In this document: positions 31,941 through 44,200 of the stretch, piece by piece
How the letters are laid out: each line of letters opens with the position of its first letter
How positions within the stretch are numbered: position 1 is the stretch's first letter
Source of the DNA: Pararge aegeria
Taxonomy: Eukaryota; Arthropoda; Insecta; Lepidoptera; Nymphalidae
Assembly (NCBI RefSeq): GCF_905163445.1
Contig: NC_053202.1
Location: 8,742,001 to 8,806,000, forward strand
Direction of reading: 5' to 3'
Length of the DNA stretch: 64,000 bases
Notes under the pieces: generated by a model
What the model saw: the letters and a program-made list of their open reading frames with translations, nothing else
What the model was told of the DNA's origin: nothing
The model's database searches: none
Made by a program: the position numbers and the translations under genes

Positions 31941-33300
31941 ATAAAATAAATACGTTGGATCACTAATCCACTACTTAGAGCTAAATAAATCAATTCCGAC
32001 GGAATCTGAAGCGTCCAAATCCGTTCCGCTTTCCTACGCGTGCCGTCTATATAGAGTGGCTGGAAATGAAAGCGAAATGTTAATTATTATTCTTTTAACG
32101 CATACCGAATTGCGTTTAACTGCGGATCACGTTGTCCTGCGTTCGATTCAAGAATTGTTAGGTATTCAATGTTTGCCTGTTCCATATTCTCAATACCAGC
32201 CTGAGGTTAGAAAATTTGCACATAGCAGTGCCACGGAGAGCGTTATATCCATTCGGTTATTGTTAATAACGTATTAGTTAAAACCAGCCATTCTGCATTG
32301 GAACAGCATTGTGAGTGTATGCCCTGAAACCCTCTCTCCGATCACAGAGGAGGCATATTCCATACTGTGGAATTTATAAACTTTTAAAAGGTGCCATACC
32401 TTAGACAACGTGTAAATGAAAACCTAAATACTTCACAGGCTTTAGAGGTACATTATGTACTGTCTCTGAGACTTATCTGTGGAACCGAAAACCTAATAGT
32501 TTTTGAATAAACCACTGGCATAGGTTCCACTGAAAGAAATCAGATACCCTAACATGATATGCATAATTAAAATCAATGAGAATAAATAAATGTGACTGCT
32601 ATCACTATATAAGGTACGCCTCGTAGCGTAGGTAGGTACTATGCGCATCTCGGTCTTTTATCTTCAATAGGGTTGTCATAAGTAAGCACTTAAAAAGTTT
32701 TGAATTCGTTTGTATGGAAAAATAAATACGCTATTTTTAGTTTAATATTTTTACAGGGTGATTCCTTATGACATATACTTAGCCATCCTTGTATATTGTT
32801 TTGTTATCCTGTTACCCGTTGAATATTTAAAAAAGGAATCAAAAAATATTTTTTTTCAAACCTGCTTACTTTATAAAGTATATAGCTTCCCTGACCTGAG
32901 GCTATGGTGGGTGGTCAATCTCCAGAGAGATTTTCCAACTACGCGGCAGACAGCAGATAGTCTGATGAAATGGCACCTTCGAAACATCTATACGAAAAGC
33001 CCTTTAGAAATGTCCGCTGCGAAAAGTACTTCAGTATCGTCAATGATATTTGTATGTTGGTAGTGACCCTACCACCATTAGGAAGGCAGATTCCAAAGAG
33101 AAGAAATCCGCAAGAATCTCATCAGTTGCTTTTTTTTTCAATATGAACAGTTTTCAAAATAGAATAAAAGAATCTGTAAAACCCAATAAGCACTTTAGAA
33201 ATCTCTCTACCACCGGTTCAGAATACAGATTCTACCGAGAAGAGGTTTTTCGTAAATTTGCCCTAATCTTTGAATACTAACAACTACTTTCATAGACGGC
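31941..33300. other. Spacer with LINE-like scraps
   Basis: A plus-strand frame at 32056-32277 has no recognisable domain. At 33185-33250, accaccggttcagaatacag then attctaccgagaagagg resembles the LINE 3' end at 21870-21900 in reverse. No gene is supported. Confidence 0.4.
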
Positions 33301-33755
33301 TAGTAAAGTTATAAGAAATAAAGTCATCATCATAACGGGTAGTAGTCGGATGTTAGCAGAAGTCTTTAATAACGTCTAAAATCATTGTTATAAATGTGTA
33401 GAATAAATAGTGTATGAAAGTATGTATGAATAAAACAAAAGTAATTTAAATCGGACATAATGTACCAAGTGCACTTAGAAGTTATATTTATTAGGTAGGT
33501 AAATCTAGATAATTTACATTATCTATATAATGTAGACTCTTAATTCGACTCTAAATTGTTTTGCTTGGTGTAATGTTTATACGAGTAGTAAAACGAATTT
33601 CATTCTTCACGGTCTATGTAAATTAACTTTATGAGCATATTACACACTGTTTTAAATAATGGATATGATGGTATGGATGGAAATAGACATCAGTCGAAAT
33701 GTTCTAAAGTATTTTAAAGACTAAGAAATTACCGTTACTTGGTATGCAAGCTACA
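33301..33755. other. Spacer
   Basis: Short repeats such as tagataatttacattatcta occur near 33507. No gene. Confidence 0.4.
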
Positions 33756-33756
33756 T

Positions 33757-34066
33757 CGTCATCATCAGAATATCGACCCATTACCGGCCCACTCCTCCCA
33801 CAATGAGAAGGGGGGGGGGGGGGGAGAGGCCGTTGTCCGCCAAGCTGGCCCAGTGCGGATTGGTGGACACCACACACCTTTGAGAACATTACGTAGAACT
33901 CTCAGGCATGCAGGTTTCCTCACGATGTTTTCCTTCACCGTCGAAGCAAGTGATATTTTTAATAACTTAAAACGCACATAACTTAGAAAGTTGTGTGCTG
34001 GGATTCTAACTCGGCCCTTCGAAAGTGAAGTCGAGCTCTTATCCACTGCGCTATCACCGCTTCAAG
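33757..34066 (-). mobile_element. SINE-3, full length
   Basis: Plus strand: catcatcagaatatcgaccc, attaccggcccactcc, ggtggacaccacacaccttt, ggcatgcaggtttcctcacg, tcgaagcaagtgatattttt, then the head complement with tgctgggattctaactcggc and ccactgcgctatcaccgctt. A run of 15 G interrupts the body at 33810-33824. The head continues without a break into REP-B. Confidence 0.92.
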
Positions 34067-34275
34067 CAAACATAAATTATGAATTTAATAAAAATAACTT
34101 TTTACTGGATTTGAGTCTGGTCGGAAAAAAGTGCATAAGTTAGTGATGTTGAAGGGAGACTGAAGAGGAAGTTACAATGAACCAATGTAAAACATCTCCT
34201 GAGTGTGAAGTATAAAGATTGAAGAAATAATAAATAACACCGTACATATTCTCGTGCTTTTCACAGAGTAAATTA
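34067..34275 (-). repeat. REP-B variant fused to SINE-3, first part
   Basis: Nearly identical to 31670-31880, with about ten differences over 205 bp: aagcaaacataaattatgaa, ggaagttacaatgaaccaat, gattgaagaaataataaata, ttttcacagagtaaatt. It is interrupted by an RTE copy. Confidence 0.85.
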
Positions 34276-34672
34276 ATCATCATCATCATCATCACATCAA
34301 CCGATAGACGTCCACTGCTGGACATAGGTCTTTTGTAGGGAGTTCCAAGTTCCACGATTCTGAGCCGCTTGGATCCAACGGCTACCTGCGACGCGCTTAA
34401 TGTCGTCTGTCCACCTCGTTGGGGGTCGACCAATGCTGCGCTTACCAGTACGGGGCTGCCATTCCAGCACCTTGGGACCCCAACGTCCATCCTTTCTCCG
34501 AACTATGTGCCCGGCCCATTGCCACTTAAGCTTCGCGACTCGTTGAGCTATGTCGGTGACTTTGGTTCTTCTACGAATCTCCACATTTCTGATTCGATCG
34601 CATAGAGATACTCCGAGCATAGCTCTCTCCATCGCCCGCTGAGTGACTCTAAGCCGTCTTATGAGGCCAATA
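34276..34672 (-). mobile_element. RTE 3' fragment inserted in REP-B
   Basis: A reversed (ATG)n tail at 34277-34294, then tccactgctggacataggtc, tctgtccacctcgttggggg, gccattccagcaccttggga and agctctctccatcgcccgct. The minus strand encodes the C-terminal 125 residues or so in one frame (ERAMLGVSLCDRIRN to QQWTSIG), so the copy is young. It is truncated within the RRLRVTQRAM block. Confidence 0.92.
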
Positions 34673-34925
34673 ATAATAATTTAATAATAATAATAATTTA
34701 TTCACAAGAACTGTAGGTACATACAGTTTTTAAAATGTAAAGTAGTTATTATAATATTTATACAAACAAATGCGTGCCTCACAAATTATATTGGTGTGTA
34801 TGTAATAAATGTGTGTAATGGTGCCATTTAAAATCTACTGTCCCTGATTTAGGTAAAAACCTGTATTACAGGCGACAGTGCTCTCCTTAAATTGTTGTTT
34901 CGATGATTGAGTGGATGATTACGCT
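34673..34925. mobile_element. Short A/T-tailed insert next to the RTE copy
   Basis: Begins with an (aat)n run and continues with ttattcacaagaactgtagg, ttatattggtgtgtatgta and aaaacctgtattacaggcga. It lies between the RTE truncation point and the resumption of REP-B. This is probably a reversed LINE 3' UTR, and its class is uncertain. Confidence 0.5.
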
Positions 34926-34985
34926 TAATGTTCATGGAGTATTATGGAATTCCGCAAAGTAACGCCTGCCTCTATCCATTATTGG
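34926..34985 (-). repeat. REP-B second part after the insertions
   Basis: cgcttaatgttcatggagta then ttatggaattccgcaaagta and acgcctgcctctatcc continue the REP-B end interrupted at 34275. Confidence 0.75.
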
Positions 34986-35592
34986 TGAGATTATCTATAC
35001 ATTTAGATAGTTTGCATCCTTGAGACGGATACATTTCATCCCGAAAAATAAAGGGTTACTGCGGAAGTTTATGGACCCAAAATAAATAGAGAGCAAAAGC
35101 TGATATAATTTTATTTATTTAGCTCTTCAGGAGAGCTAACTTTGTAACTTTACTCTATTTAGTAAACTTACTATCGATGTTATATTCTATCAAAGTATCA
35201 AAGTAAAGTATGTTTTTTTTTTTTAGAACTACCCCACTATTTTGTATGTAGCTTTAAAATACTTTACCTACTTATAATGCAGAGCGCTTAACGATTAATA
35301 CCGGTGTACGGATAAACCCGACTGGGTTTTTGTTACGCCGTAACAGATATTATTATGTTAACATAAAAAATGTATATTTTTCATTAAAATAAATAAATGC
35401 ATATACTGCATGCTATAGGCCAAACGAACCATGATTTATGATGCCCAAAAGTAAGAACTTTCGACAAGAGAAAGTGATTTCTCAAGTATTTCTCTAATAT
35501 CGTGATAATTTCCCTATATCAGAAATGTAAACTTGTACAAAAGTAGATACTATGTGGGAATGTGGAATAGTTTTACTGTTATATCTACTTAT
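34986..35592. other. Spacer
   Basis: AT-rich, with no gene and no recognised repeat beyond poly-T at 35213-35224. Confidence 0.4.
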
Positions 35593-35594
35593 TA

Positions 35595-35760
35595 TTATTA
35601 TTGTTAAACTCTGTATTTGTTTACCACAACATTAACATATACAAAATATAATAAAAACAGAAACATAAAGAAAGAAGTAGAATACAAAAGGCGGCCTTAC
35701 CGCTTAATAGCGATCTCAGCCAGACAACCTTTGAATTAGAAAAAAAAAGAAGAGGTGAAT
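35595..35760 (-). mobile_element. LINE 3' UTR fragment
   Basis: aaactctgtatttgtttacc, agtagaatacaaaaggcggc, cttaccgcttaatagcgatc and tcagccagacaacc, the reverse of the 15140-15230 LINE 3' UTR. Confidence 0.75.
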
Positions 35761-35894
35761 AGACTAAGTAAAACAAGTACATCACCGTAAGTTTTTTATG
35801 TAGGTTTATTGATTGGTCTTACTAGGTTAACTTTTAACTTAATTATGATTAAAAAAATTAGCTGTTAAAAAAATAACTACAGAACAGTACAAAA
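35761..35894. other. Spacer
   Basis: Nothing recognised. Confidence 0.4.
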
Positions 35895-36060
35895 AAAGCG
35901 TGTGTGTATTTATGTACACGCGTCAGAAGTTATACTTCTTTGTCGTAACAAGATAAAAATCTTTTTTAAAAATTTTATCTTTCGCCTTATTCTACGTTTG
36001 TAGAAAAAACTACACTATCAATAGAAAAAAGGTATTGTTTGAATGATAGTCTGTTAGAGC

Positions 36061-37252
36061 CTGTTTGCTGATGATTTAAAATTGACTCGAGTTATAAAGT
36101 GTGAATCTGATGTTCAGTTGCTAGAGGAGGATTTGTGTAGATTGAGTGAATGGTGTGTGAATAATAAAATGTTCCTTATAATAAGCAAATGTTATCATAT
36201 TAAATTTACTCGTAAAAAGAATAAAATATCATCTGTATATTATATAAACAACTTGCGTTTGACTGAAGTTGATTCTATTCTTGACTTGGGTGTTATCTTA
36301 GATAGTAAACTAAATTTCATTCCTCATATTGATAAAACCCTTGACTTGGCCAACAGAGCATTAGGTTTTGTGCTTAGATTTTCTAAAAGCTTTAAGCAAT
36401 ATTCTACTGTAATAAGACGGTTGCTACGTACGTTGTAGATTGGAATATTGCTGCTCAGTCTGTTCGCCGTCTACAAAAGTTCACACGAAAAGAATCGAGA
36501 GAATACAGAAAAGTTTTTACGCCAGCTTTCATATCGATACAATAAAAGCCTTAATAATTAATTAAAATAATTTTTTCAAGATGCAGAGTCTTGAAGATAG
36601 GAGGGGGACATTGTCTATGATGTTACTGTTAAAACTGTTCAATAACAAGCTGGATTGCTCTGAACTAATTAACAGATTTTCGATCGAAGCTCCGCGTACC
36701 AATACACCACGTTATCCTTGCAATTTGTTACATCACAGGCGTTACAGAACCAAATTAGGAAATTTGTCCTATATACCTCGTGTCTCGGATTGCTATAATA
36801 AGTGTGTGATTAAGCTTAATGACTTAGAAATTTTTCATGACAGTTACATTGAATTTAGACGAAAAGTTATAGATATTTGTTCTACTAATTAACCTGACTT
36901 ACATTTTAGTTTGTTAAGTTTAAGTTTAATTTTATTTATTACTTTTAAGACATTAATATTAATTATTTTAATCCGATTTAATTCAATTTTGTTTTGTTTT
37001 GTCTCCTAATAATTGATTAAGTTAAATTTTTTATTGTAATTTAGCTTTAAATATTTATACTTTTAAAGGTTTATATTAACTGACTAATAATGATTTGTAA
37101 ATAATTTATAACCATGACTTTTTTACATTTTAATGCATGCTGTGATAACCTGTAAATAGTTGCACATTTACTATGTGACTCATTCCAAAAAAAAAAGCAA
37201 GTTTTAATGTATCTACTGTTGGTTGTCATTTATAAATAAATAAATTTATAGT
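36061..37252 (+). pseudogene. Jockey-like LINE, 3' part with decayed reverse transcriptase
   Basis: Begins at the catalytic region (LFADDLKL), then LCRLSEWCVNNKMFL, ILDLGVILDSKLNF, an in-frame stop at 36436 and decayed sequence to about 36580. A second open part follows, with MLLLKLFNNKLDCSELI and RYRTKLGNLSYIPRVSDCYN, and a stop near 36890. The 3' UTR ends with aaataaataaa near 37240. It is 5'-truncated and non-functional. Confidence 0.87.
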
Positions 37253-37323
37253 CAACTATCAAACCTTTTTAAATAAACTAAAATGTTGACCATAACTAAC
37301 TTCATGGTGTTGTTTTTTTTTAC

Positions 37324-37378
37324 GGTGTGCGCGCGCATCGTAAAAACTGAGTAAGTTTTTGCGATGCGCGCGCACACC
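37324..37378. repeat. Hairpin with 25-bp GC-rich arms
   Basis: Arms 37324-37348 and 37354-37378 are complementary at 24 of 25 positions around gtgtgcgcgcgcatcg, with a 5-base loop. A single arm of the same sequence is present at 39431-39455, so the second arm here arose by inverted duplication. Confidence 0.9.
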
Positions 37379-37425
37379 ATTTTTCCCTAACGCACCAAAA
37401 GAAGTATAACTTCAAAAAAGCCTCT

Positions 37426-37728
37426 TTAATAACAGCTTGTTATACTGTCAACAAAATAAATTAGAATAAAAAATCCGGAAACGCATAATGATATACGTTT
37501 TCTCTTTCCAGATGATACGTCGACAATTTGCCACCAAAACTTAAGTTCGAAGACTGACAAGGAAAACGACGAAATAACTGGCACACTTTCAATACTAAAA
37601 TAATAAGGCACAACAGAAAATGAAATTAATAAGCGCATGCCCAACTGGACACAGTAACACACTGTGTTTTTGAACAGTTATTTAAATGAGACAAAACAAT
37701 TTCATATGTTATTAGTAATGGTCTGACA
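37426..37728. promoter_or_regulatory. Upstream region of the Osiris-like gene
   Basis: About 300 bp separate the TIR-A element from the ATG at 37729. The context gacaATGg is acceptable for initiation. A short palindrome, acacagtaacacactgtgtt, lies at 37650-37669. No clear TATA box or initiator can be assigned, and the 5' UTR and start of transcription are unknown. Confidence 0.35.
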
Positions 37729-38248
37729 ATGGCAAGACGAGATCGAAACGGTTGGGCGTATGGAGGAGACGACAGTTTTCGAATTCAATCGATAATAGCG
37801 AAAATATTTATATTAATATTAATTAGTTATGTTTTAGTCACTGAATGTAGTAATAATGGAACTGAAGACATCACAAGATTAAACAGCGAAATACCTGAGA
37901 AACTGAAAATATTAGAGGCATTCACGGGCAGAGGATTCTTTAGTGATGTGTATCAAAATGGGACGTTTAGGACTGGTAACAGTTTGTGGGATAACTTGTT
38001 GAATAAGTGCTCGTTAAAACCATCAGTGAGTTGCTTACAAAAGAATTTTTATTCGTATTTAGATGACAGTTTAGATTTAAATGGTGATATAAGTGTAGCA
38101 AGTGGAGTTAATTTTAAAAAGAACAATGTGGACATGAATAAATATAGTAAAGAAGCGAACGTTATCTACCTCACCGGCAGTAAGGATAAGGATAAATACG
38201 AAAGATCCTTTGAAGAAGAAAATGAGATCAATGATGATGAGGAATCTG
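37729..38248 (+). CDS. Osiris-like gene exon 1
   Basis: Encodes residues 1-173 plus one base. The start ATG is the first in frame and gives a charged N-terminus (MARRDRNGW) followed by the hydrophobic run IIAKIFILILISYVLV, which could be a signal peptide or anchor. The region LWDNLLNKC to SCLQKN holds the two cysteines expected near the start of DUF1676. The end is acidic (FEEENEINDDEES). The donor is gtaagt at 38249, leaving phase 1. Confidence 0.9.
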
Positions 38249-41200
38249 GTAAGTTGAGAATCAATTTAAATTATCCAATATTATGTATGAAACTTATGCA
38301 CATTGTTTATTGTAGACGGGTGACGAAAAACGCAATGCCTAAATAAGTAACGCCTTATCTAAGGATATTCATAGGCATACCTTTGACCAAAATTAATCAC
38401 CTAAGATTTGGTGAAACGTCTTTTCTATAGACATCGCCTAAGTAATTTGGCATTCGAATTAGGCGATTCCTAGGTTTATTAAAACCGGGATATAATTTTT
38501 TTGTTTTTTTTTTGATAATTCTTAACTCACGGTTTTTTAAGAAGATACTCAATGTATAAACTTTATAGTACTAAGCCATAACTGTTTGGAATGTTGCTGA
38601 GAGTGCAAGTTTCAGGTTGATCTCATGGGCAAATAATGAGTCTGATCTTCTGGCACCAGGTGATATAAAAAATATTACAATTAAGACGTTTTATGCGAAA
38701 AAAGTCGTGAACCACCACTAGTGTATTAAAAAAAAATATTAGTTATGTGTACCTTTTAACACGGCTATACAAGGTGTCCCAGGGCTAAGTGACCGCCCGG
38801 CGTTTATGGACCATTTAGACACACAACAACAACAAATAACCTTAACCTAAGGTGTAATCCGTACAGTTTTTTTTTTAATTGTTTCATTTTATTTTAGATA
38901 TATTTAATATCTTGAATTGGTAAACTATGATAACAGGCAGAATGAAAAAAAAACAGTAAAAAAAAAATAAAAATCCCGCAGCAAGTCAGGAATTTCTATA
39001 AAAAAATCAAAAGCCCAGTAAAAAAAACGTGTGTGTACATCTTTGGCGTAACAAGTTAAAAATATTTTCAAAAAATGTATCTTTCGCCTTATTCTACGTT
39101 TGTAGAAAAACAGCACTAACAATAGAAAAAGGTATTTAATACGTTGGAACTTTTATTATAACGCATTATCTAGTTAAATAAAATTATATAAATATGACAA
39201 AAAAATATTTCTACATAATTAAAGAAATAGACATAATAAACATCATTAAATTTGGAATACTAATAGGCTTATTATATTATTGGACAACCAAGTTTCACTC
39301 AACAATAAAATTGTAGTTTTTTGTACAATTGAATCAATTAAATCACCGGAATGAGCCCGCAGACTTTGACGATTAAAAGTTTACACTGTTAAACCTTATA
39401 GCTAACTTCAGGGTGTCGGCATTTTGTGACGGTGTGCGCGCGCATCGTAAAAATTACTCTCATCATTTTGCCCTAACGCGCCAAAAGAAGTTTAACTTCA
39501 AAAAAACTATATGGATTAGACCTCTAGTTCAAGTTTAATTATTAATAATTTTGTCCAAATATTCAAACGCCGGGCGGTCCTGGATTCAAACCCGGGACAC
39601 CTTGTATATACAGTGAGGGTGAGCAGGGCGTACTTGTTATTGGCTTAGATACAAGCTGGTTCCGTTCTGCAAAGTTGATAACACATTACCAAATGAGCCG
39701 CAAAACCATAACACCGTTGGCAGTCTTGGATCTCGTTTCTAAAATTGTCGAACATTACAAAAGTTTTAGTAATTAGGTTATATAAAATATATGTGTACAT
39801 TTGGGGTAGAACGAAGCTTAAACTCTGCTCTGATCATGAGCAAATTAAGAAGTATCGCGTCACGCGCTTGACGTTAATAACCGAGCGAAAGCCAACAACC
39901 CACATAATATCATTTATTATTTATTAATTTTTACGTTTTTCCCAGTTAAGTTTCTACCAGTTATTATACTTCTTGTCTGATCTGCGTAGAAGCCTTCGAC
40001 CGTGGCTAGTTATCACCCTACCGACACAGACAAACCGCTAATTTCGATTTATGGGCTATTATAATGGCCACAGATACCCGTAACAGGTTATCTCGATACC
40101 ATCTTAAACTGCATCGTCAGTTACCAGCAGGTGCGATTACTCAAGACCTCAAAACTCCTACCGCAAGCCGCGTTAAGTAACTTCGTTCCAAAAATTGAAT
40201 TTTTTTTTTCACTCTTATAAAATCGTTACGTGCGTTTCTTGTGGTAACATGCAATAATATGGATGCTTATACTTGAGAGACGACATCTGGTCTACTTTAA
40301 GGGAAAAGTAGTTACAATTTTATGAATCACATCGAGCTGGTAAACCAGACGACAACTGGACGATAATTTTATATTTTTCCTTAACTCGAGTTTACCCATC
40401 AACTTGATAAACTTCCGTTCGTTCCTGATATCCGGCTGCGCAGTCTGTTTTAAAAAGTTCATATCTGCTTCCCTTATAACCAAAGTAGCTGTTGCCCGCG
40501 ACTTCGTCTGCGTTTGATTTTGTTTTTTGATGTGGCATTAAATTTAGTTGTAGATCTAAATAAAAATTAAAGTATTCAGTATCGCTAAGCCTTAAATGAG
40601 GGGTTTGCTGCTGTCCGCTGAGGAGTTCTGTCCTCTATCTCCAACCACAGTTTGGGCAAAATTAAACTCATATTATAACCTCTGTAGTACAAAAATAATT
40701 AATTAAATGGGTAATAATTTATCAGAGTTATGGTGTAAAATCGTCACACACTCATCCCCTCTCCCAAAGGAACCGAGCTAAATGTTGGGATAAAAAGTAT
40801 CCTATATTACTTCTAACACTTTCAAGAATATGTGTACAAAGTTTAATGAGGATCGGTTAAGTAGTTTTTGCGTGAAAGCGTAACAAACAAACTTACATTC
40901 ACATTTAAGTATAATATTAGTAGGGATAGGGATATCCACTATTCTACGCCGTTAGGCGTTCTTTCCAATTTTTATTGTCGTTGATTGACTTCTAAGGATA
41001 CTAACGTGATGTTATATGAAAAAAAAATTGTCTAATCTACCCCGTAGTTCTAGTTCAGAGATAAGCGCGTTCAAACAAACAAAAAACAAACGCTTTTGTT
41101 TTATCCGTGATAGAGATTGATAAATGTAGATTATTCACGATTTTTAAGTTTTCCACTTACTCGTACCATCAGGTGGGCTTTCTGCTTGAACGATCAACTA

Positions 41201-44200
41201 TTAACAAAAGAATACATGACGATGAAAATATGAAAATATAACGAGCCTTGTCCTGTTATTTTCGTATGATACACCGATTATAAATATGTCGAACAGAAAA
41301 ACCAAATTGTAGTCCGATAATGAAGCTCAAAGTTGTCATCATCAATCATCCTCAGCCCATTAACGCCCTGATGCTGAGCAGTAGCAATTTACTCATAGGA
41401 GAGTGGGGTTTAGAAATGAGACTCGTCACGCAACTCCAACACAAGACTCCTGTTGCCTTAGTACAAGATTTGCTCGCAATCGAGAAGTCTTTATCGAGTA
41501 TAGGAAATCTTGAGCATCGGAGTAACATGAATCATATGCACATTGTTTTGTTGAAATTCGGCGCTCTCAATCCTTAGCGGTTTCGAAATCCCGTGTAAGG
41601 AAATATTATCTGTCGCTATTAATTTTAAACATATTCCATTTTTTTTCATTGTATTTTTTATTATATATATGTATTATGTTTATCTTTATTATTTTATATA
41701 TTATCTAGCATGTAGTTATTAGTGTGTAAGTTTTTATATTATTGCTATTTTCCGCCCCTCAAGGGTATCAAAGGCTCCATCCATGGTGATAAGGTCGCCC
41801 TTTGCTTTAAAATTATTTTTATTTTAAACTTTTTAAAGCAAAAATATAATGAATGAAGAATATAATGGGGTATTTTGGTCTAACTTATTTAACCGTCTTG
41901 TTACATAATACAAATAAATAAATATAAACAACCGAATTAAAACCCCCGTTCTTTTGAATGAAGTCGGTAAACGATGTATGTACTGTCATGATCATTAGTC
42001 TTACTGACTAGACTGCCGGCTATCTAGAATATCTAACTTTAGATCCACCACGATAAATAAATAAATAAATATACTACGACAATATACACACCGCCATCTA
42101 GTCCCAAAGTAAGCGTAGCTTGTGTTATGGGTACTAAGATAACTGATTAATATATTTTTCTTATGAATCATATAAATAAATACTTATTTGAGTTTATTTT
42201 TTTATAATTGAGTGGGGAAATATCAAGACCGAATACTTTGCGGTTAACACTACAAAATAGACACAGTTTTCTAAGCCGCTAAACTTTAACGGATGTGACA
42301 CGGATGTGGAGGAATGCACCATTGTCTAAGCAAATGTTTGTAGCCTACGCATTCGTCCATTCCTTATGTTAAAGTCTATATGTTATTACTATACTACCTA
42401 TTGTACTTTAGTAGGCAATGTCATGGTTATATTTTCTTGCCGGTGAAAAGTTGTTACCCGCTTTTTCTTTCATTTTCAATACGTCGTCACTCGTCAGCAT
42501 TTAACGGTGTTCGAAAAATGCTGCGAAAACCGTTTGTTCGTCGTACTAAAAATATTCAACGATAAATAAAAAGTAATAGCCTAGTTGGGACTTCAGATTC
42601 ACTAGCGAGGGAACCCAGTTGGATCCTTGGCATGCACGGTTGCACCTGTAACTTATCAAAGATATACAACGTTTCTTAAATATAGTTACCACGTGGATCA
42701 CGGATCATGGTAACGACGGGACAGTTCCGTCGTGACCACGATCTATGCAACTGGGTGGAAATATCGACAAATCCAAAAATATTATCGTGGTATTTACCCG
42801 TTGAACTATATTTAAGAAATGTTAAAAGATTAACCACGAAAATCTTAGTTTAAAGTCTTTGATATACAACGTCTTTAACAGATTTACGAAATAATATTGA
42901 AGGATGCATCAGTATATTTCATAAGAAATCAGCCTGTAAAAATATTAAATCTAACAAAGCATATTAATTTTGTATTTGATGTTAGGGCTGTCTCTGATTT
43001 CCTTCAGTAAAAACTATAGCAGTGGTTTACTCAGACACTATTAGGTTTTCAGCTTCACGGATAAGTCTTAGAGTCAGTGTATAATGTACCTTTAAAGACT
43101 GTGAAGTATTGTCAAAGGCGTGTGAATTTCACCAACCCGCAGTTTGCGTAGTGAACCTTCTGGTTAACAGTTGCCCAATCCCTTCATATTCTGAAAGGTT
43201 TCCCATGCCTTTAAGTGAGCTGGTAATGGGTTGATAAAAGTGATGATAAATATATTATTATATATATTCTATGTCAGGTACTAGGGCGCAAGCATTCTCT
43301 ATACGAGATATCACATAGATAAGAAGGTTCGATTTTTAAATCCCGCGGTATCGGTTCCAGGGTGCTTTTAGTTCCTGAACTACTTACTGGTGCGAATTGA
43401 AACATCTTTTGGTCTTGGTTAGGTCATTTATCGAGGAAGGGTTTATTATAACATCACGCTAAGGCCAACACTTTTGGCAAAAACAAAAAAAAAATCAAAA
43501 AATCGGTTCAAATTACGCCAAAATAGTCTATAAACGTTCTAAAGATCCGCGACAGCAAATGTCTATCCTCCATCCTTTTAAGGTTGACACAAACGCGGAC
43601 AAAGTCACGGGGGACCGCTAGTTCGAGATAAAAGGACGAAGCTATCTCTTCCCAATTTCATGCTTACGGCGAAATCGAACTCCGTGCAGATGTAAATTTA
43701 CTCAGTGATGACGTGATGTTACGTTGACAGCATCTCTCCAATAATAAAGTTATTCAATTGTAACACTTATGTATGGACGCATAGAAGCTATTATGCAATA
43801 TTGGGTAATACTTTCACCTCGGACTTTTATGTTGTTGTGATGATTTCCAAAAGTGTTATGTCGATAAACTGTCTAATAAATGTACCTTAGCAGTGCTTGG
43901 TATTTATTGCCGGAAAATATCATACTACATACATACATACGTTACATACAGTATAGTATCATACATATAGTTTTACTTGCCTAGTTGGAAAATGATTGTG
44001 TGATGAACATGAATGTTTTCCGTGTCTGGGTGGTTTTATAAGTACCAATCATAAAAAATGTATCTGTCATCTTAGTAACCATAACACAAGCTACGCTTTC
44101 TTTGGGGCTAGATGGCGATGTGTCTAATGTCGTAAAGAAAGAAATAAAAAAAGCAAGCCTAGTCTTTAGCATTATCGGCTGCGAATCTTCCTAGGTTCGA

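Larger units (their letters stand above)
35895..37425. mobile_element. TIR-A element carrying a nested LINE
   Basis: The left end has gaagttatacttctttgtcg then taacaag. The right end has gcaccaaaagaagtataact then tc, which is inverted relative to the left. The inner left block ctttcgccttattctacgtt then tgtagaaaaa also occurs at 39080-39110. The interior is occupied by a Jockey-like LINE fragment. A 25-bp-arm hairpin lies near the right end. The superfamily is not identified. Confidence 0.68.

Noticed and set aside
32056..32277. 73-codon open frame
   Set aside because: No recognisable domain and no flanking splice signals that join to another frame.
41320..41577. 85-codon frame as an extra exon of intron 1
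   Set aside because: It overlaps what looks like a LINE 3' end and shows no Osiris-like residues. The exon 1-2 phases join perfectly without it.
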